NCBI RefSeq assembly: GCF_042100115.1
Contig: NC_091279.1
Coordinates: 248,001 to 312,000, forward strand
From: Alternaria dauci
Lineage: Eukaryota > Ascomycota > Dothideomycetes > Pleosporales > Pleosporaceae
Direction of reading: 5' to 3'
DNA: 64,000 nucleotides
A program made the translations under genes and the position numbers. The notes under the pieces were generated by a model. The model saw only the letters and a list, made by a program, of their open reading frames with translations. It ran no database searches and was not told the DNA's origin. This document shows positions 1 to 11,298 of this stretch, one piece after another. The stretch's first letter is position 1, and each line of letters starts with the position of its first letter.

Positions 1-1938
1 GTCGTACGTCGCCGGATACGCACCATCATCAAAATCCTCTTGCAGCGGGAATTCGTTTACGAGACTGGCCAGCTCCCAATCGCCGCTAACATGACTGTCC
101 ATGCTGAAACGTTCCGTGCGGTATTCAGTCCACTCCTGTTCGTTGTCCACCCCTCCTTCTGCGTCTTCTCGGTCCTCCCAAAGGTCTTGCTCAACTCCAC
201 TCAAAAAGTCCCAAATATTCGCTAGGAGCTCCTCGTGCGGCAGGAAATAGTTCAGTGATTCGTTGTCCCGTCCGGTCCAGTCACCCCATGCTTCCAATAT
301 CTCCATGCGAGGAAAATGTACGGCAAGAGGCTGTGCCCATGACCGGACAAGATCCTTTTCAACCAGTGCATCGACCACGGAGCTACATTGCGAGTTTGAC
401 GAAACAGTGTATGCATCACCGGCAATCGACAGAATGGACTGAGGACGCGCAAAGGCGACATGTGTCAGGAACGGGAAGAGCGGAGCATTCGGACTTCCAG
501 TACCAGAGAGATCCTCTATACCTGCAGAAGCGCCTCGTTCGGGACCATTCAAGGTGATGGAAGGCGTTTGAAGTGCATCTTGGGAATGAGAACAATCGTT
601 CAACGCGATTTCAAGGTTTTTCGACAGTGGAGGAGTCCGCAGCGTCGGTAGATCCGGGAGATGGAGTGAAACCTTCATGCGCAGAGTTTCAAGCAGGGGA
701 CAGTTTTTACCGAGACTTGGTAGCGCGGTGGACTCTAGATCGATTGCACTTTGTGGATGGAGCTTTATACTAAGGCTCGAAAGTTGCGGCAGCTTCTTAC
801 AAAATGCTTCAAAGTGGAGGCTCGAAATCAAAGACCCATCTATCGCACTGGGTTCCGAGGCAAGAAGATTGACATGTTCCAACTTGGGACAGCCATTGGC
901 AAGGTTCACCAACGCTGTACCGGGAAGGAGTGGGTGTGATACGGCCGATGGGAAGTTTTGCGCGAGTGCGCCAACGTTGACTCGTAACGATCGAAGCTCA
1001 CTGCACCACGCCATCTGAGCTAGAATGTGACCAAGGACATTGACATCCCAATCCTGCGGTGCTCGCTCTGGTATTCTAGCAATGTCTAGTTGTACTTGTT
1101 CTACACGCAGGAGGTGAGGCAGAAGTGCAATGGCCAACTCAGGATAGCACTTGAGGTGGAGCTGTCGGAGCGAAGAGAATGGGGAACCAAGCGCACTGGG
1201 TCCCGAGAAGCACGGCAATAATTGCAAGCCCGGATCGAGGTCTACGTGTAGAGTTTCCAGGCCTGGCCGGTTGCTTAGATGCCTGAACAGCATATCCTTG
1301 CCGGAAAAGCTAGCGTTCATCAACCGCACGTTTGTGATGCTAGGCACAGAGTCGAGTACATCAACCAACTTCTGATAAGACACAGGATCTTCGGGACAGA
1401 AAGCATCTGGGCCAAAGGTAATGCTAGAGAGACTGGCACATGCGGCAAATGCTGGGAGAATGCTGCCAGCGACGTAGAGCGAGTTACCAGACTGTGGTCC
1501 AAGAAGTTCCAGGTGCGCAAGGCCTGCGTGTAGCATGGCGCTGATAGCTTTTGCATGCGTCTTCCAGTCTAATTCCAGCTCCAGTATCTCGATTTTTGGC
1601 CAGCATAAGCCCTCGAGATATGCAAGATCAGCGCCACCATCTGTGGGCCCCAAGACGAACAGCCTCTCGACCTTGTTCGCGTACCATTGTCTTCGGTCGA
1701 AGGTCATGTCCTGCAGAGCCGGAAGGTGCGGATAGCGTCTCCACAGGATGGATGTACCCTCGCTTGCCCAAATTTTGTTGACCATGATTGAAGGTACCAA
1801 CGTGGGCCGGAACTCGAGAAGTTCGACTGGCTGATCGGGTCCCTGCTGTCTACGGTCCTTGTACTTCATGTTGGACAAAAAATGCAGAACCAGTCTCACA
1901 ATGCGAGGATCCGCGGTGGCCTTGGCTGCGGCTGCCAT
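1..1938 (-). CDS. F-box/leucine-rich-repeat-like protein, 3' part outside the window
   Basis: One uninterrupted frame of 646 codons runs from an ATG at 1938 to the left edge, so the C-terminus is missing. The N-terminus starts MAAAAKATADPR. Residues about 10-65 resemble a degenerate fungal F-box (the stretch VNKIWASEGTSILWRR matches the usual 'VNK-W...LWR' end). The rest is irregular leucine-rich repeats, for example LRQLHLKCYPELAI and LSSLSIKLHP, followed by an acidic region rich in Glu and Asp. Proteins of this build usually recruit substrates to SCF ubiquitin ligases, but no substrate can be inferred. No intron is needed in the visible part. It is divergent from the NAD(P)-binding gene at 2616. 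The F-box call is by pattern only; the coding call is strong. Confidence 0.8.
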   Translation of the reverse strand, partial: MAAAAKATADPRIVRLVLHFLSNMKYKDRRQQGPDQPVELLEFRPTLVPSIMVNKIWASEGTSILWRRYPHLPALQDMTFDRRQWYANKVERLFVLGPTDGGADLAYLEGLCWPKIEILELELDWKTHAKAISAMLHAGLAHLELLGPQSGNSLYVAGSILPAFAACASLSSITFGPDAFCPEDPVSYQKLVDVLDSVPSITNVRLMNASFSGKDMLFRHLSNRPGLETLHVDLDPGLQLLPCFSGPSALGSPFSSLRQLHLKCYPELAIALLPHLLRVEQVQLDIARIPERAPQDWDVNVLGHILAQMAWCSELRSLRVNVGALAQNFPSAVSHPLLPGTALVNLANGCPKLEHVNLLASEPSAIDGSLISSLHFEAFCKKLPQLSSLSIKLHPQSAIDLESTALPSLGKNCPLLETLRMKVSLHLPDLPTLRTPPLSKNLEIALNDCSHSQDALQTPSITLNGPERGASAGIEDLSGTGSPNAPLFPFLTHVAFARPQSILSIAGDAYTVSSNSQCSSVVDALVEKDLVRSWAQPLAVHFPRMEILEAWGDWTGRDNESLNYFLPHEELLANIWDFLSGVEQDLWEDREDAEGGVDNEQEWTEYRTERFSMDSHVSGDWELASLVNEFPLQEDFDDGAYPATYD

Positions 1939-2615
1939 GACTGCGCGACGACGAAAGGAAAGCAGCAAAAGAGCGACTCGAGGGAACGAAGCAACGGAGA
2001 GAAATGTGGGTGGAGAAGGCGCAAGGACAGTTTACCTATGGCGGCAGAAGCTGTGGGTAGACAATCATCCTGCTTTGGACCTGGTCACTTTTCTCGCTGC
2101 CTGTCGGGCAAGGCGAAATCCCGCCCGTTCGCCACGGCTGATCGCCAGGGGCTGCAGAGGCCTGAGAGCCTGTCGTTGCGCGTGTCTGCGAAAGGGACGG
2201 TGTATTGTATAATTCCCATGTCGATAGAGGGCATGTTTGAGTTTCAATGGATAGAGTTGCTAGGCCGTTTCCTCGTGAAGCTTGGAAAGCTTGGAAGCAG
2301 CGTTGGTCCAGCGTCACGGGCCGGACGATCCGCCGGAGCTGTGTTAACGCCGTAGAGGTGCCCAGTGGTGCCTCCTCATATCGCCGTGCTACACCACACG
2401 ACGCATGCAGACACGGTTCGTGCAAAATACGGCTCAGCTGCCAGCTCTACACGGAGATAACGCTGTTTCCATTGGGACATGTTGCGCCCGTTAACCGCAA
2501 CTGGCCATGATGGTAGCGCTTACTCTTGAGCACGCAGGTATATCTATCCAGCAAATGACTTTGACACGACGATTCGACAGCTGAACTGCGCATCCAACGA
2601 AGAATCGCCGCGACC
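1939..2615. other. divergent intergenic region
   Basis: About 680 bases separate two divergent starts (1938 minus, 2616 plus) and presumably hold both promoters. The short open frames here have no recognisable content. I saw no repeat or RNA gene. Confidence 0.6.
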
Positions 2616-3396
2616 ATGCATCTCATACTCACGGGAGCGACAGGGCTGATTGGCGCGTCCGTCCTCGACAGCATGCTTGCGCAGGAGAGCATTAGTCGCA
2701 TTTCAATCCTCAGCAGACGGCCTGTCAAGATGGCCGAAGGACACGCCAAGGCGAAGGTCATCATCCACAAAGACTTTAACAACTACGACAAAGTCTTGCT
2801 GGAGGATCTAAAGGACGCACAGGGTTGTGTGTGGGCTTTGGGCGTGTCACAGAATGCCGTCAGCAAGGAGTGAGCTGTCTCCTGTAAAGTGCTCCAGAGC
2901 CCCCGTGCTGACACGTTTGCCTAGGCAGTATGTTGAAATAACGCGCGACTACGCCATGGCTGCTGCGCGCGCCTTTTCAACCATGCACCCAGACTCGCCC
3001 TTTACGTTTGTCCATGTCTCAGGCGAGGGCGCCACGCAGTCGCCAGGCACCTTCACAACGCTATACGCACGAGTCAAGGGGCAGGTGGAAGCGGAGCTTC
3101 TCGACTGGAGCAAGTCGAAGCCCATGTTCAGGGTGTACAATGTCAGGCCAGGGGGCGTGGACTGGACAAAGCACCCGGCGATCCATCCGTTCATACCGCC
3201 GCAGGCTGCGTACAAGAAGATCATGCTAAGGCCGATGAATGTATTCTACAAGGCCATGATGACGCCGGCGAAGGAGATGGGAGGCGTCTTGACAGAGCTG
3301 GCCATGTCGAGGGGCGAGGCTCTAGAGGGGCCAGACATTGGCATGGAGGGGCGGCTGGTTCCCAATGTGGCCATCAGACGCATGGCGGGGCTGTAG
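2616..3396 (+). CDS. NAD(P)-binding Rossmann protein, TIP30/HTATIP2-like
   Basis: Two exons, 2616-2869 and 2925-3396, give 241 aa. The 55-nt intron has a GTGAGC donor, a CTGAC branch site and a CTAG acceptor; splicing joins GA|G (Glu) and continues the frame. The start is the first ATG, in good context (cgaccATGc). The N-terminus MHLILTGATGLIGASVL is a classic dinucleotide-binding GxxGxxG fold. Further along, HVSGEGA and YARVKGQVE match the Ser and YxxxK positions of extended short-chain dehydrogenases, and VRPGGVDW follows. The size and the short C-terminal half fit the small TIP30-like oxidoreductases rather than full epimerases. The substrate is unknown. The gene lies upstream of the LRR protein on the same strand. 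Confidence 0.88.
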
Positions 3397-3680
3397 AGAC
3401 GAAATCCCCCAGCAGAGGGCTATCCACCATGACCTTGCTATGCATTGATGCACGTGGGAACGCCGTCTGTGCGTGGGGGAATGACGGCAGTGAGACCCTG
3501 GTTCGCCGGGCGGGGGCGCGTCCGAGGCCCATGGACGCGTCGTCGCATCTTCCTCCCCACAGCTCCCAGCCATCGTCTCACCTTTCTCTCTCCGGCGCGA
3601 CCGGAATTTCGACACGCTATAGAACACGCTGTCCACTTCCTGTGCCCAATTGATTGCTTGTCCAAAAAATATTCCTCGCC

Positions 3681-5399
3681 ATGGATTTCGACGATGCGCC
3701 CCCTTCGTCACCACCGCTCGCGTGCTCCACGGAGCTGCCGCCCAACCCCTTCTTCGACCGCCAACCCACGGCCTTTACCACAAAGTCAAGCTCACCACCC
3801 CCAGTCTTCTCCAGCGATGACTCACGCGAATCCGTGGACGTGACCAACTACGAATCCCCCCGTATCCACAAGAATAAGCGCAAGGGCGCATGGTGGGACA
3901 GGCGCGAATCTGCATCTGCCCACACTACCCCAGAGGTGAAGAAGACAAAATTCGAGCGGAACTTCGACTCTGGCATCTACATGCTCAGCGATGCCACCAA
4001 CAGCTCCGAGGACCTGCCTCCGCCCCAATACGTGTCGCCCTACAACTTGAGGAGTAGGATGCCAATCAAGCGCACCCTCAACCCGGATGCTCCCGATGAG
4101 GAGGACGCAAACATGGACTCTGCCAGTCTCCCCACCGCAGAGCGTGCTTTCGTCCAGCAGATGGACCTCGGCATTGCGCGGAACCAGGAGACGTATGACT
4201 TCGATGGACAGGGCCTCCAAGACAGCGACATCAGGCACATCGGCAACCTCAAAACCGTCATTAGCGGCCCTCCCGTCCACGACACTGAGCTTCCCACGGC
4301 GGGGCAGTACCGATCGCTCCTCCCCAGACTCCACGTCCACCTCGGCAGGAACAAGCTCCGTCGGCTGGTGCCGTCTCTGTTCGACCTCGAAGATCTCGCT
4401 GGTCTCTACCTGCGTCAGAATGAGATTGAAGAGCTTCCACAACAAATCAGCCGGTTGACAAAACTCGAAACCTTGGACCTCTCTCTCAACAAGCTGAGGT
4501 ACCTGCCCTTTGACGTCATTACGCTTCTCTCTCCACATGGAAACATGACTCGCCTCACTCTTACAGGCAAGGATCTGCTCCAGCCCATGTCTTCTTACAG
4601 ATTCTCCGTGTCCGACTACCGGAAACAAGAGCAGGGCGGCTTTCATCACATGGACTTGCTGCCACTCGACGAGATGCGAGAAGACGCAGGCAACCAACTT
4701 GCGCACCTGTACCAAACGCTGGCGACGTGCGAAGACCGCGACGGAGCAGTCTGGCGGATCCGCTATTGGGAGTCTTTGACAAACTCTCTTGTTGGCCGAG
4801 ACGATGCCCGGGAATATAGCGTTCAGTGGGAAGTTGGTTCCTATCCGCATCATCCCTCACTGCCCTTGAACGCTTCGAACAATAGCCGACTTCTAGCCCA
4901 CGCACCGCGGTATATCGCCAGGACGCTGGTGTCGTACTATGATCAGGGTGGCAATATCCTCAAAGGATCGCTACGGCTTCCTGGCTCCAATGAAGAGGAA
5001 TATCCCATCATTGTCGAAACCAGTCAGGGCGCATACGGCGTTCCTTCTTCACCTTGGTTCGCCCCGCCATCTACAAGTAAAGTGCCCTCCCTCGTCACAG
5101 CCAGCTTATACAAGGCACTCAAATCTTTGAGTATTGCTGGCATCCGTGCGCTCCTAGATTCAGACTTCCTTCCCGTCGTGGAAGCCATCCTCTCGCGAGC
5201 AGAGGAGAATGCCGCTCACGGGTATGGTATATTCCGCAAGTGCCATGCGTGTCGCAAGGAGTACGTTGTGGCACGCGCGGAGTGGATTGAGTTTTGGAGT
5301 CGGGGAGGCGATTTCGTTCCGTTGAAGGTCAGCGTATGCTCATGGGGCTGTGTGCCTTCAAGCATTGTCCAGCGGCCGCAGAAGGAGTTGACATGGTGA
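3681..5399 (+). CDS. leucine-rich-repeat protein with a C-terminal Cys motif
   Basis: A single-exon frame of 572 aa. The frame opens further upstream (3654) but only with TTG, so the ATG at 3681 (gccATGg, strong Kozak context) is chosen. The first ~150 residues are polar and disordered, rich in Pro and Ser with basic patches. Around residues 210-290 there are three or four typical leucine-rich repeats (LYLRQNEIEELPQQISRL, LETLDLSLNKLRYLP). The C-terminal third is a conserved-looking globular part ending with a CHAC pair and a CSWGC group about 35 residues later, which could bind zinc. No enzyme motif is visible. LRR proteins of this size are usually scaffolds, but the partner is unknown. A 343-codon antisense frame overlaps it and looks like a composition artefact. 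Confidence 0.88.
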   Translation: MDFDDAPPSSPPLACSTELPPNPFFDRQPTAFTTKSSSPPPVFSSDDSRESVDVTNYESPRIHKNKRKGAWWDRRESASAHTTPEVKKTKFERNFDSGIYMLSDATNSSEDLPPPQYVSPYNLRSRMPIKRTLNPDAPDEEDANMDSASLPTAERAFVQQMDLGIARNQETYDFDGQGLQDSDIRHIGNLKTVISGPPVHDTELPTAGQYRSLLPRLHVHLGRNKLRRLVPSLFDLEDLAGLYLRQNEIEELPQQISRLTKLETLDLSLNKLRYLPFDVITLLSPHGNMTRLTLTGKDLLQPMSSYRFSVSDYRKQEQGGFHHMDLLPLDEMREDAGNQLAHLYQTLATCEDRDGAVWRIRYWESLTNSLVGRDDAREYSVQWEVGSYPHHPSLPLNASNNSRLLAHAPRYIARTLVSYYDQGGNILKGSLRLPGSNEEEYPIIVETSQGAYGVPSSPWFAPPSTSKVPSLVTASLYKALKSLSIAGIRALLDSDFLPVVEAILSRAEENAAHGYGIFRKCHACRKEYVVARAEWIEFWSRGGDFVPLKVSVCSWGCVPSSIVQRPQKELTW

Positions 5400-6783
5400 A
5401 GTCAGGGGGCCATCAGCGGGCTTTAAGAGCAGCACAGTGAGATGTGCTTAGTGATTCGGGGGCAACTAGCTGCACTAGCACGTGTAGCGTTTCAATCGGG
5501 CTCATGCCATTTGGTGTGTGTTGATTGGCCTGGCACGCAAACCTCAAGCTCGATATCATGTCTCAAGAGCTCAATATAGAACGCCCGGCGAACACGTTCT
5601 CGGTGTTTCGCTGAATACTTCCGCGTCTTGCGTGTACATTTGTCCAAGCCACGGCTGCGCTCGCGCCTGGCGGACTGAGATTAAAACAGAGTGGTTTAGT
5701 GGACGAAAGAGACAAGGCATGTTGATCGGCGGGGAGAGAGGGAAACACCACCATGAATGTGGAATGAAGATCTTTGAGGCGGAGCGGTTCGTTATCCCTG
5801 CGGTTGTCTAAGATGCTGAATGTCGAAGCGAGGTCTACTTGAGCATGGTGTCGCTGTATACATTATGATCCGGTTGCCAGTACTGCCTGGTGACTTGTGA
5901 TCCTCCGGCCATACCACGATTAAGAGGATGCTGGACTTTAGACTTGGTTCTGAGTAGTAATCATCAACTTCACCAGTTGCGAGCGCTTGATGCTGTCCGC
6001 GCTGTTGCCTCCTCTTGCGGTTAGGCCGAGTGTTAATCCCGGCCGAGGTTAGATTGCTTTGGTCGGAGAATTGCGATAACAACACGCCATCTTAGTGGAC
6101 ATGCTCCGGGTATCACCACTCTCTGTATCTCATACCCCGGACTCGTATACGTGCATGTACATGGAACCTGCCGCGAAGCCAATCTCTTACCAAGTACACA
6201 CCATGGTCAGAAGCGTAATCGTCGCGTTTTCCAGAACTCGCGCAGCATATCTACACACACGCCAGGCCCGTACGATGCTGCATGCCAGACTCCAACAGAT
6301 AGACGGGTAACCCGAGAATCTCTCCAAAGAGCCTAGTCATGCCATACACTTGTCTACCAAGAAGCTTATCAGCTCTTGCAATCGCTTGCCAGCCTGCTTA
6401 TCGGCGCCTATCTTCAGCCCTCGTCCACACCCTTGCCGGTCTCGACTCATTCCGCCGAACGACCGTTCACAACATGACGTGAGCGGCTGGAGATGCCCAT
6501 ATCAACGTTTCATCCGGAGCCCATCTTGCCTGGCTTCGGCGCGCTCGCGTTGGCACTACGTACGTTAGCGGGACAAGCCTTCCTTGGGTCGCACGACCAC
6601 CAGCCATGGCATGCTGACAAGGGCCGCTTGAGCCTACCGCACGTAGGGCTCCTATCTCCGCTGCATGTACATTCCTGGGGTTCATAAGCCCTGCGTCGCC
6701 GCGTCTTGGACCCCTGGCGTGCTTTTGGTATCTTACGACATTGAGAATCGACACTCGGCGTGCCAGTGATTGACAGCGCAGAT
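5400..6783. other. intergenic region, no gene recognised
   Basis: About 1.4 kb between the LRR gene and the permease, both on the plus strand. The open frames here are short and lack domain-like content or a convincing spliced continuation. It should contain the permease promoter; I cannot identify individual sites with confidence. Confidence 0.55.
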
Positions 6784-8640
6784 ATGGCTGAGAAGAAGGT
6801 CGAGGAGTCGACTGTCGGGGAACAGAATGTCGACTATGGCATCGGCCATGTGCGAAACTCGCACACGGCGAGTCGAAGGAGGAGCTCTGCTGTTGACCCG
6901 GCTGTCATTGCAGGAGAGATATTCGATGAGCGGTATGAGACTACACAACGAGGTCTCAAGTCAAGGTGCGTTGTTGGCCGTTGTCTATGTGATATGAGTC
7001 GGAAAGCTAATGTAGAGCAGACATGCCCAAATGATCGCTTTGGGTGGCACAATAGGCACTGGTCTCTTTGTCGGCTCAGGGCAGACCCTCGCTCGCGGCG
7101 GCCCAGCCTTCATCCTATCCACATACATCGCCATGTCTTTCTTGATCTTTTGCACTGTTGCGGGCATCATCGAAGTCGCCGCCTATCTCCCCACTCCCGG
7201 TTCTTCCATGAACCTTTTCGGATACCGCTATGTCTCCCGCTCAATGGGTTTTGGACTAGGGTGGCTGTACTTTTACTCTCTCGGTATCCTTGTACCCTAC
7301 GAGATCACAGCAGCTGGACTGGTCATTGAGTATTGGAATCCGCCTGTGAACATCGCAGTGTGGATTACCATCATGATTATTGTCATTGTCGGGCTCAACT
7401 GCTTCCCAGTCAAGTTCTATGGTGAAACCGAGTTCTGGTTCGCCGGAACAAAGGTCATCATGATTCTGGGACTGCTCATGTTGTCCTTTATATTGTTTTG
7501 GGGAGGAGGCCCAGAGCGCGACCGTCTTGGTTTCAGATATTGGAAGGACCCTGGCGCGGCAAATACATATCTAGAAGAGGGTAACGCAGGGCGGTTTGTG
7601 GCACTGTTGTCTACCATGGTACTTTCTGCCGTAAGTGTACTGCTCTACACGCTCTAGTTCAACCCCACTGATCCCTATCTAGTTCCCGTTTACATTTGCT
7701 CCCGAGCTCCTTGTAGCAACAGGTGGTGAGATGCAGTCACCGCGGCGGAACCTGCCTACTGCTGCACGCCGATACATCTACCGCCTTGTCATCTTCTACG
7801 TCGGTAGTGTGCTTGCGATTGGCGTCATTTGCCCCTCGAATGATCCTATCATCACCTCTGGTGGATCTGGTGCCGGTTCGTCGCCCTTTGTCGCAGGCAT
7901 CAAGAACGCCGGTATTCCGTAAGTCTCTCTGCACCAACTGTGTGTGAAACACTTACTAATCTCACACGCCCACACTCAGAGTACTCGACAGCATCATCAA
8001 CGCCGGCATCATCATCAGTGCTTGGTCGTCAGGAAACTCCTTCCTCTTCCTCTCCTCACGGTCCCTATACGCTCTTGCGCTTTCTGGCAACGCGCCCTCC
8101 ATCTTCAAATCATGCACCAAGTCTGGCGTACCATACTGGGCCGTTACAGCCTCTTCACTCTTCTGCGCCCTAGCATATCTGAACGTGGGCAGCGAGAGCG
8201 CCGTCGTCTTCAACTGGTTCGTCAACCTGACAAACACCTCTGGCTTCATCTCCTGGATCTGCTGCGGCATCATCTTTTTGCGTTTCCGCAAAGCTTGCGA
8301 GGCGCAAAATATCACCGATCTGCCGTATCGCTCGCCGGTCGGCAAATGGGGCGCCTGGTGTGTTATCGTCAGCTTCACCATTTTGTGTTTGGTGAACGGG
8401 TTTGATGTCTTTTGGCCGGAGAAGTGGAATGTTAGCTCTTTCTTCACTGCTTACGTTGGTATTCCCATGTTCTTCTTGTTCTATGGAGGACATCGGATCT
8501 GGGCCTGGAACGACACTTGGGCTTACAATCCAGCCGAGGTGGATATGCACACGGGCTTGGATCAGGTTCTCGCCGAGGAGGTACCGGAAAGAACGGTCAA
8601 GGGACCGTGGTGGAAGAAGATCACATTGATCTGGCAGTAG
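6784..8640 (+). CDS. amino acid permease (APC superfamily, YAT type)
   Basis: Four exons, 6784-6965, 7021-7630, 7683-7918 and 7980-8640, give 562 aa. The introns are 55, 52 and 61 nt with GTGCGT or GTAAGT donors and normal acceptors. An upstream GTG in frame is not a plausible start; the ATG at 6784 is used. After splicing, RHAQMIALGGTIGTGLFVGSG spans the first junction and is the hallmark of fungal amino acid permeases. Later motifs include FAPELLVATGGEMQSPRRN and about 12 hydrophobic segments, with both termini polar as expected for cytosolic tails. It should import amino acids with protons at the plasma membrane; specificity cannot be read from the sequence. The length is normal for the family (about 550-600 aa). 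Confidence 0.93.
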
Positions 8641-8705
8641 AGAGAAAAGAGGGTCGATGAAGCTGTGGAGTAGAAGCAGGCATTTGTCAACTCGCAAGAG
8701 TCTTC

Positions 8706-8711
8706 AATAAA
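8706..8711 (+). terminator. polyadenylation signal AATAAA after the permease
   Basis: A perfect AATAAA lies 66 nt after the permease stop codon. Fungal 3' ends often use weaker variants, so this is a plausible but unproven cleavage signal. Confidence 0.45.
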
Positions 8712-9187
8712 TGTTTTCTGTTCATTACCACCTATCCCGTGTTTATCACTCGCCGTCCTGAGGTTAGTTCTTCTCGGTGGTCCTGCAAGATTTGGTATGT
8801 TTGAAGGTGTTGGTCTTTGTTGGTCTGTTCGGCAATGCTGGTCGATGATTATTGCCATACAATAGGCCTCCACCAGGAGACTCAAAACCAACTCTACACA
8901 CTCATGGCAATACTGGTCGAGATACCTGCAGGTTACAGTTCCCCAAAGCTTCGAAACTGCAGGGCTCAAAAGGGTGGGGCAGATCCTAGAAGCAGGGTTC
9001 GCCAGGTACCGAGCGGGATTAGCGTCTGAGGGTGCTGCGTCACACCTGGATGGTTGGACATCTGATTGCGAAAATCCAACAACACAAAAACACGCCCACC
9101 ACGACATCATCGCGTTTACATCAAGGCAACCAGACTCTGAAAAATATCGATTCAAAAGACTCTCGTGTTGCCGAGCGCATTAATGGT
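8712..9187. other. convergent intergenic region
   Basis: The 3' flanks of two convergent transporter genes, the permease (plus) and the phosphate transporter (minus). No gene, repeat or RNA is recognised. Confidence 0.55.
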
Positions 9188-11298
9188 TCAGCCTTCTTCG
9201 TCCTCCTTCTCCCGTTGACGGTTCAGCGCATCAATGACCTTCTTGCCGCACGCCAAAACCTCTAGTGTCCGACTCTTGTTATCGTGATCCCTCGTCTCCG
9301 GGACCAAGAAATATGTCGTCACGGCACCCGCTACCATGAAAGCACTCATGACTTGTAGGATGTGCCCAAAATTCTGGCGTTCCCATCTGAAGTCGTCCTG
9401 GCCCTTGGACTTGTCGGATTGGAACGCGTACGCCAGAAAGATCTGCACTACCCAAGACCCAAGCTTTCCACTAGCAGCAGCTATGCCGTGGCAGGTACAC
9501 CGGTATCTTGTGGGGAAGATCTCAGCAGGGATGATGAACGTCGTCACATTCGGTCCCAGATTAAAAGCGATGTGACTGATCACATACAGTACCATCAGCC
9601 CTGATCGACTGCTATCGAGCAAGTTCGTCCAGGCGCTACCGGTCACGATGAAGAGTACGAACAGAACCAGGAAACCCCAAAACTGAATCACCTTTGGTGA
9701 CACATACTTGACGATCTTGATCATCAGCAGCCCGCCCACAACTGTCCCTGTGGAGACCATGACCAGGGTATATTTGCTGTTATCACTCAGTGTTTGGTAC
9801 ACAGATGATTCATCTTTGGTACCACCCGGCCAGATGTGTCTGACGATCTCTGGTGAGGATAGTCCCAGCCCATAGACTATTACAAAGTCAGTGGGTCTGC
9901 TGCAGCGACTCAGTGGTCTACTCACATGCGAAATCGAGAAATAGCCAGGCCAGCGATGTTCCCAGTAGGTACTGCCAATTCTTCTCGACTATGAAGAATT
10001 GTTTTGCATCGGCCCACGAGGCGAGTGGAGGAGTAAGCTCTGGATCTCCTGGAGAAAGCTGGGCCTGCGTTGTTGCAGTGGGATGAAGATGCACGTCACC
10101 AATTCGGTGCTCGGATTCACTGTCGCTCTCAATCACCTCGTCAGGTGCAATTACTGAAGAATTCGTCGAGTGCCTCGAAGCAGGCCTCCGGATCTCCGGT
10201 GTAGCGGGCACATTCAGCAATTCGACCTCGCCGTGTTCGGGGTTTGCTTCGGGCGCACCGAAAAAGTTCGCAGTATCCTCGAGAGTACCTTTTGTGTTTT
10301 GCAAAATGTCCAGCGTATATCTCGGGCTCTCTGGAATTGTGAATCGAAATACAAGAGCGATGAGAGCTGGCACAATGCCAATGCCGACTACAAGCCTCCA
10401 AAGCCGATCGATAGCCCGGAAACACTCCAGGTCGTCAGGTCGACAAGACTGTACATTGTTCACAATCCAAGGCTTGTATGCTTCCACTGCGGCAAGCGAC
10501 AGGACATTTGCGAGCAGTTGTCCAACAGGCTGAGCGAAGAAAACCCAGCTCAGCATTCGCGCACGATGCTTGCGAGGAGCGAACTCCGCAGTGATGACCT
10601 ATCGTCACGATAAGCAAGGGTACGATCACGATCGAGATGGATACCTACAGCACTCAAAGGGTAATCGGCCCCGATTCCAACGCCTTTTCGATGTCAGTAC
10701 TGTCCCCGGTCCATGTTTCAGGTAACTCTTTCTTACCCATAATCGCGCGCCAGGTGATCAGCCATCCCCCAATCGCCATGCTATTCTTCTCTCCGTTCGA
10801 ACTCATGAGTAGCAACATCGTACCGACGATAACGATTACCAATTCGAGCCCATACATTTTGCGTCGGCCCAGAATATCTGCTGCGAAGCCGAATCCTATC
10901 TGACCTACCATGGTACCCGCGAGTGTTGAACACATCATGGCTGTCTTGACAGAGGACGGCACTGAGGGTATACCACCTTCGTTGTGGTTAGGCCAGTAGA
11001 CATATCCCAACATGGGAGTGACGACATTCAGGGCAAATAGGCCAAACGCGTCCGTTAGGAATCCGATGCCAGCGACAACCACTACCCAGACTTGGAAGGG
11101 CGCTGAATCGATTGTCGCGAGCGTCCATCGCCGACGCCTTATCTCCTATTGCTAAGTCAGTAAGATGCCCACAAGAATGGAGAACACTGCGAGTGAACGG
11201 GATTTACCCACAGGAATGCCGCTCCCGCCTGCGGTCAAATCCTCGATGCCGATATGGTGGCCCTTGATCGGTCGTGTAATCCAATTGCGGAGACCCAT
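9188..11298 (-). CDS. PHO84-like inorganic phosphate:H+ symporter (MFS, PHS family)
   Basis: Five exons (minus strand): 11298-11212, 11145-10737, 10683-10649, 10598-9926 and 9876-9188, giving 630 aa. The introns are 66, 53, 50 and 49 nt. The third exon is only 35 nt and encodes the core of GVGIGADYPLSA; joined to the next exon this becomes the PHS signature GADYPLSAVITAEF. Exon 1 (MGLRNWITRPIK...) ends in TAGGSGIP and leads into the RRRRW...APFQVW segment before the first membrane helix; its donor is GTGGGT. FADILGRR-type and DFAFYGLGLSSPEI motifs and about 12 hydrophobic segments fit phosphate permeases. The long central cytoplasmic loop is acidic and Ser/Thr-rich. It should take up phosphate at the plasma membrane. 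The exact N-terminus is the least certain part. Confidence 0.87.

Noticed and set aside
3822..4853. 343-codon minus-strand open frame
   Set aside because: It lies antisense inside the LRR gene, has no domain-like content, and the plus strand carries clear LRR motifs. Long antisense frames are common in GC-rich fungal genes.
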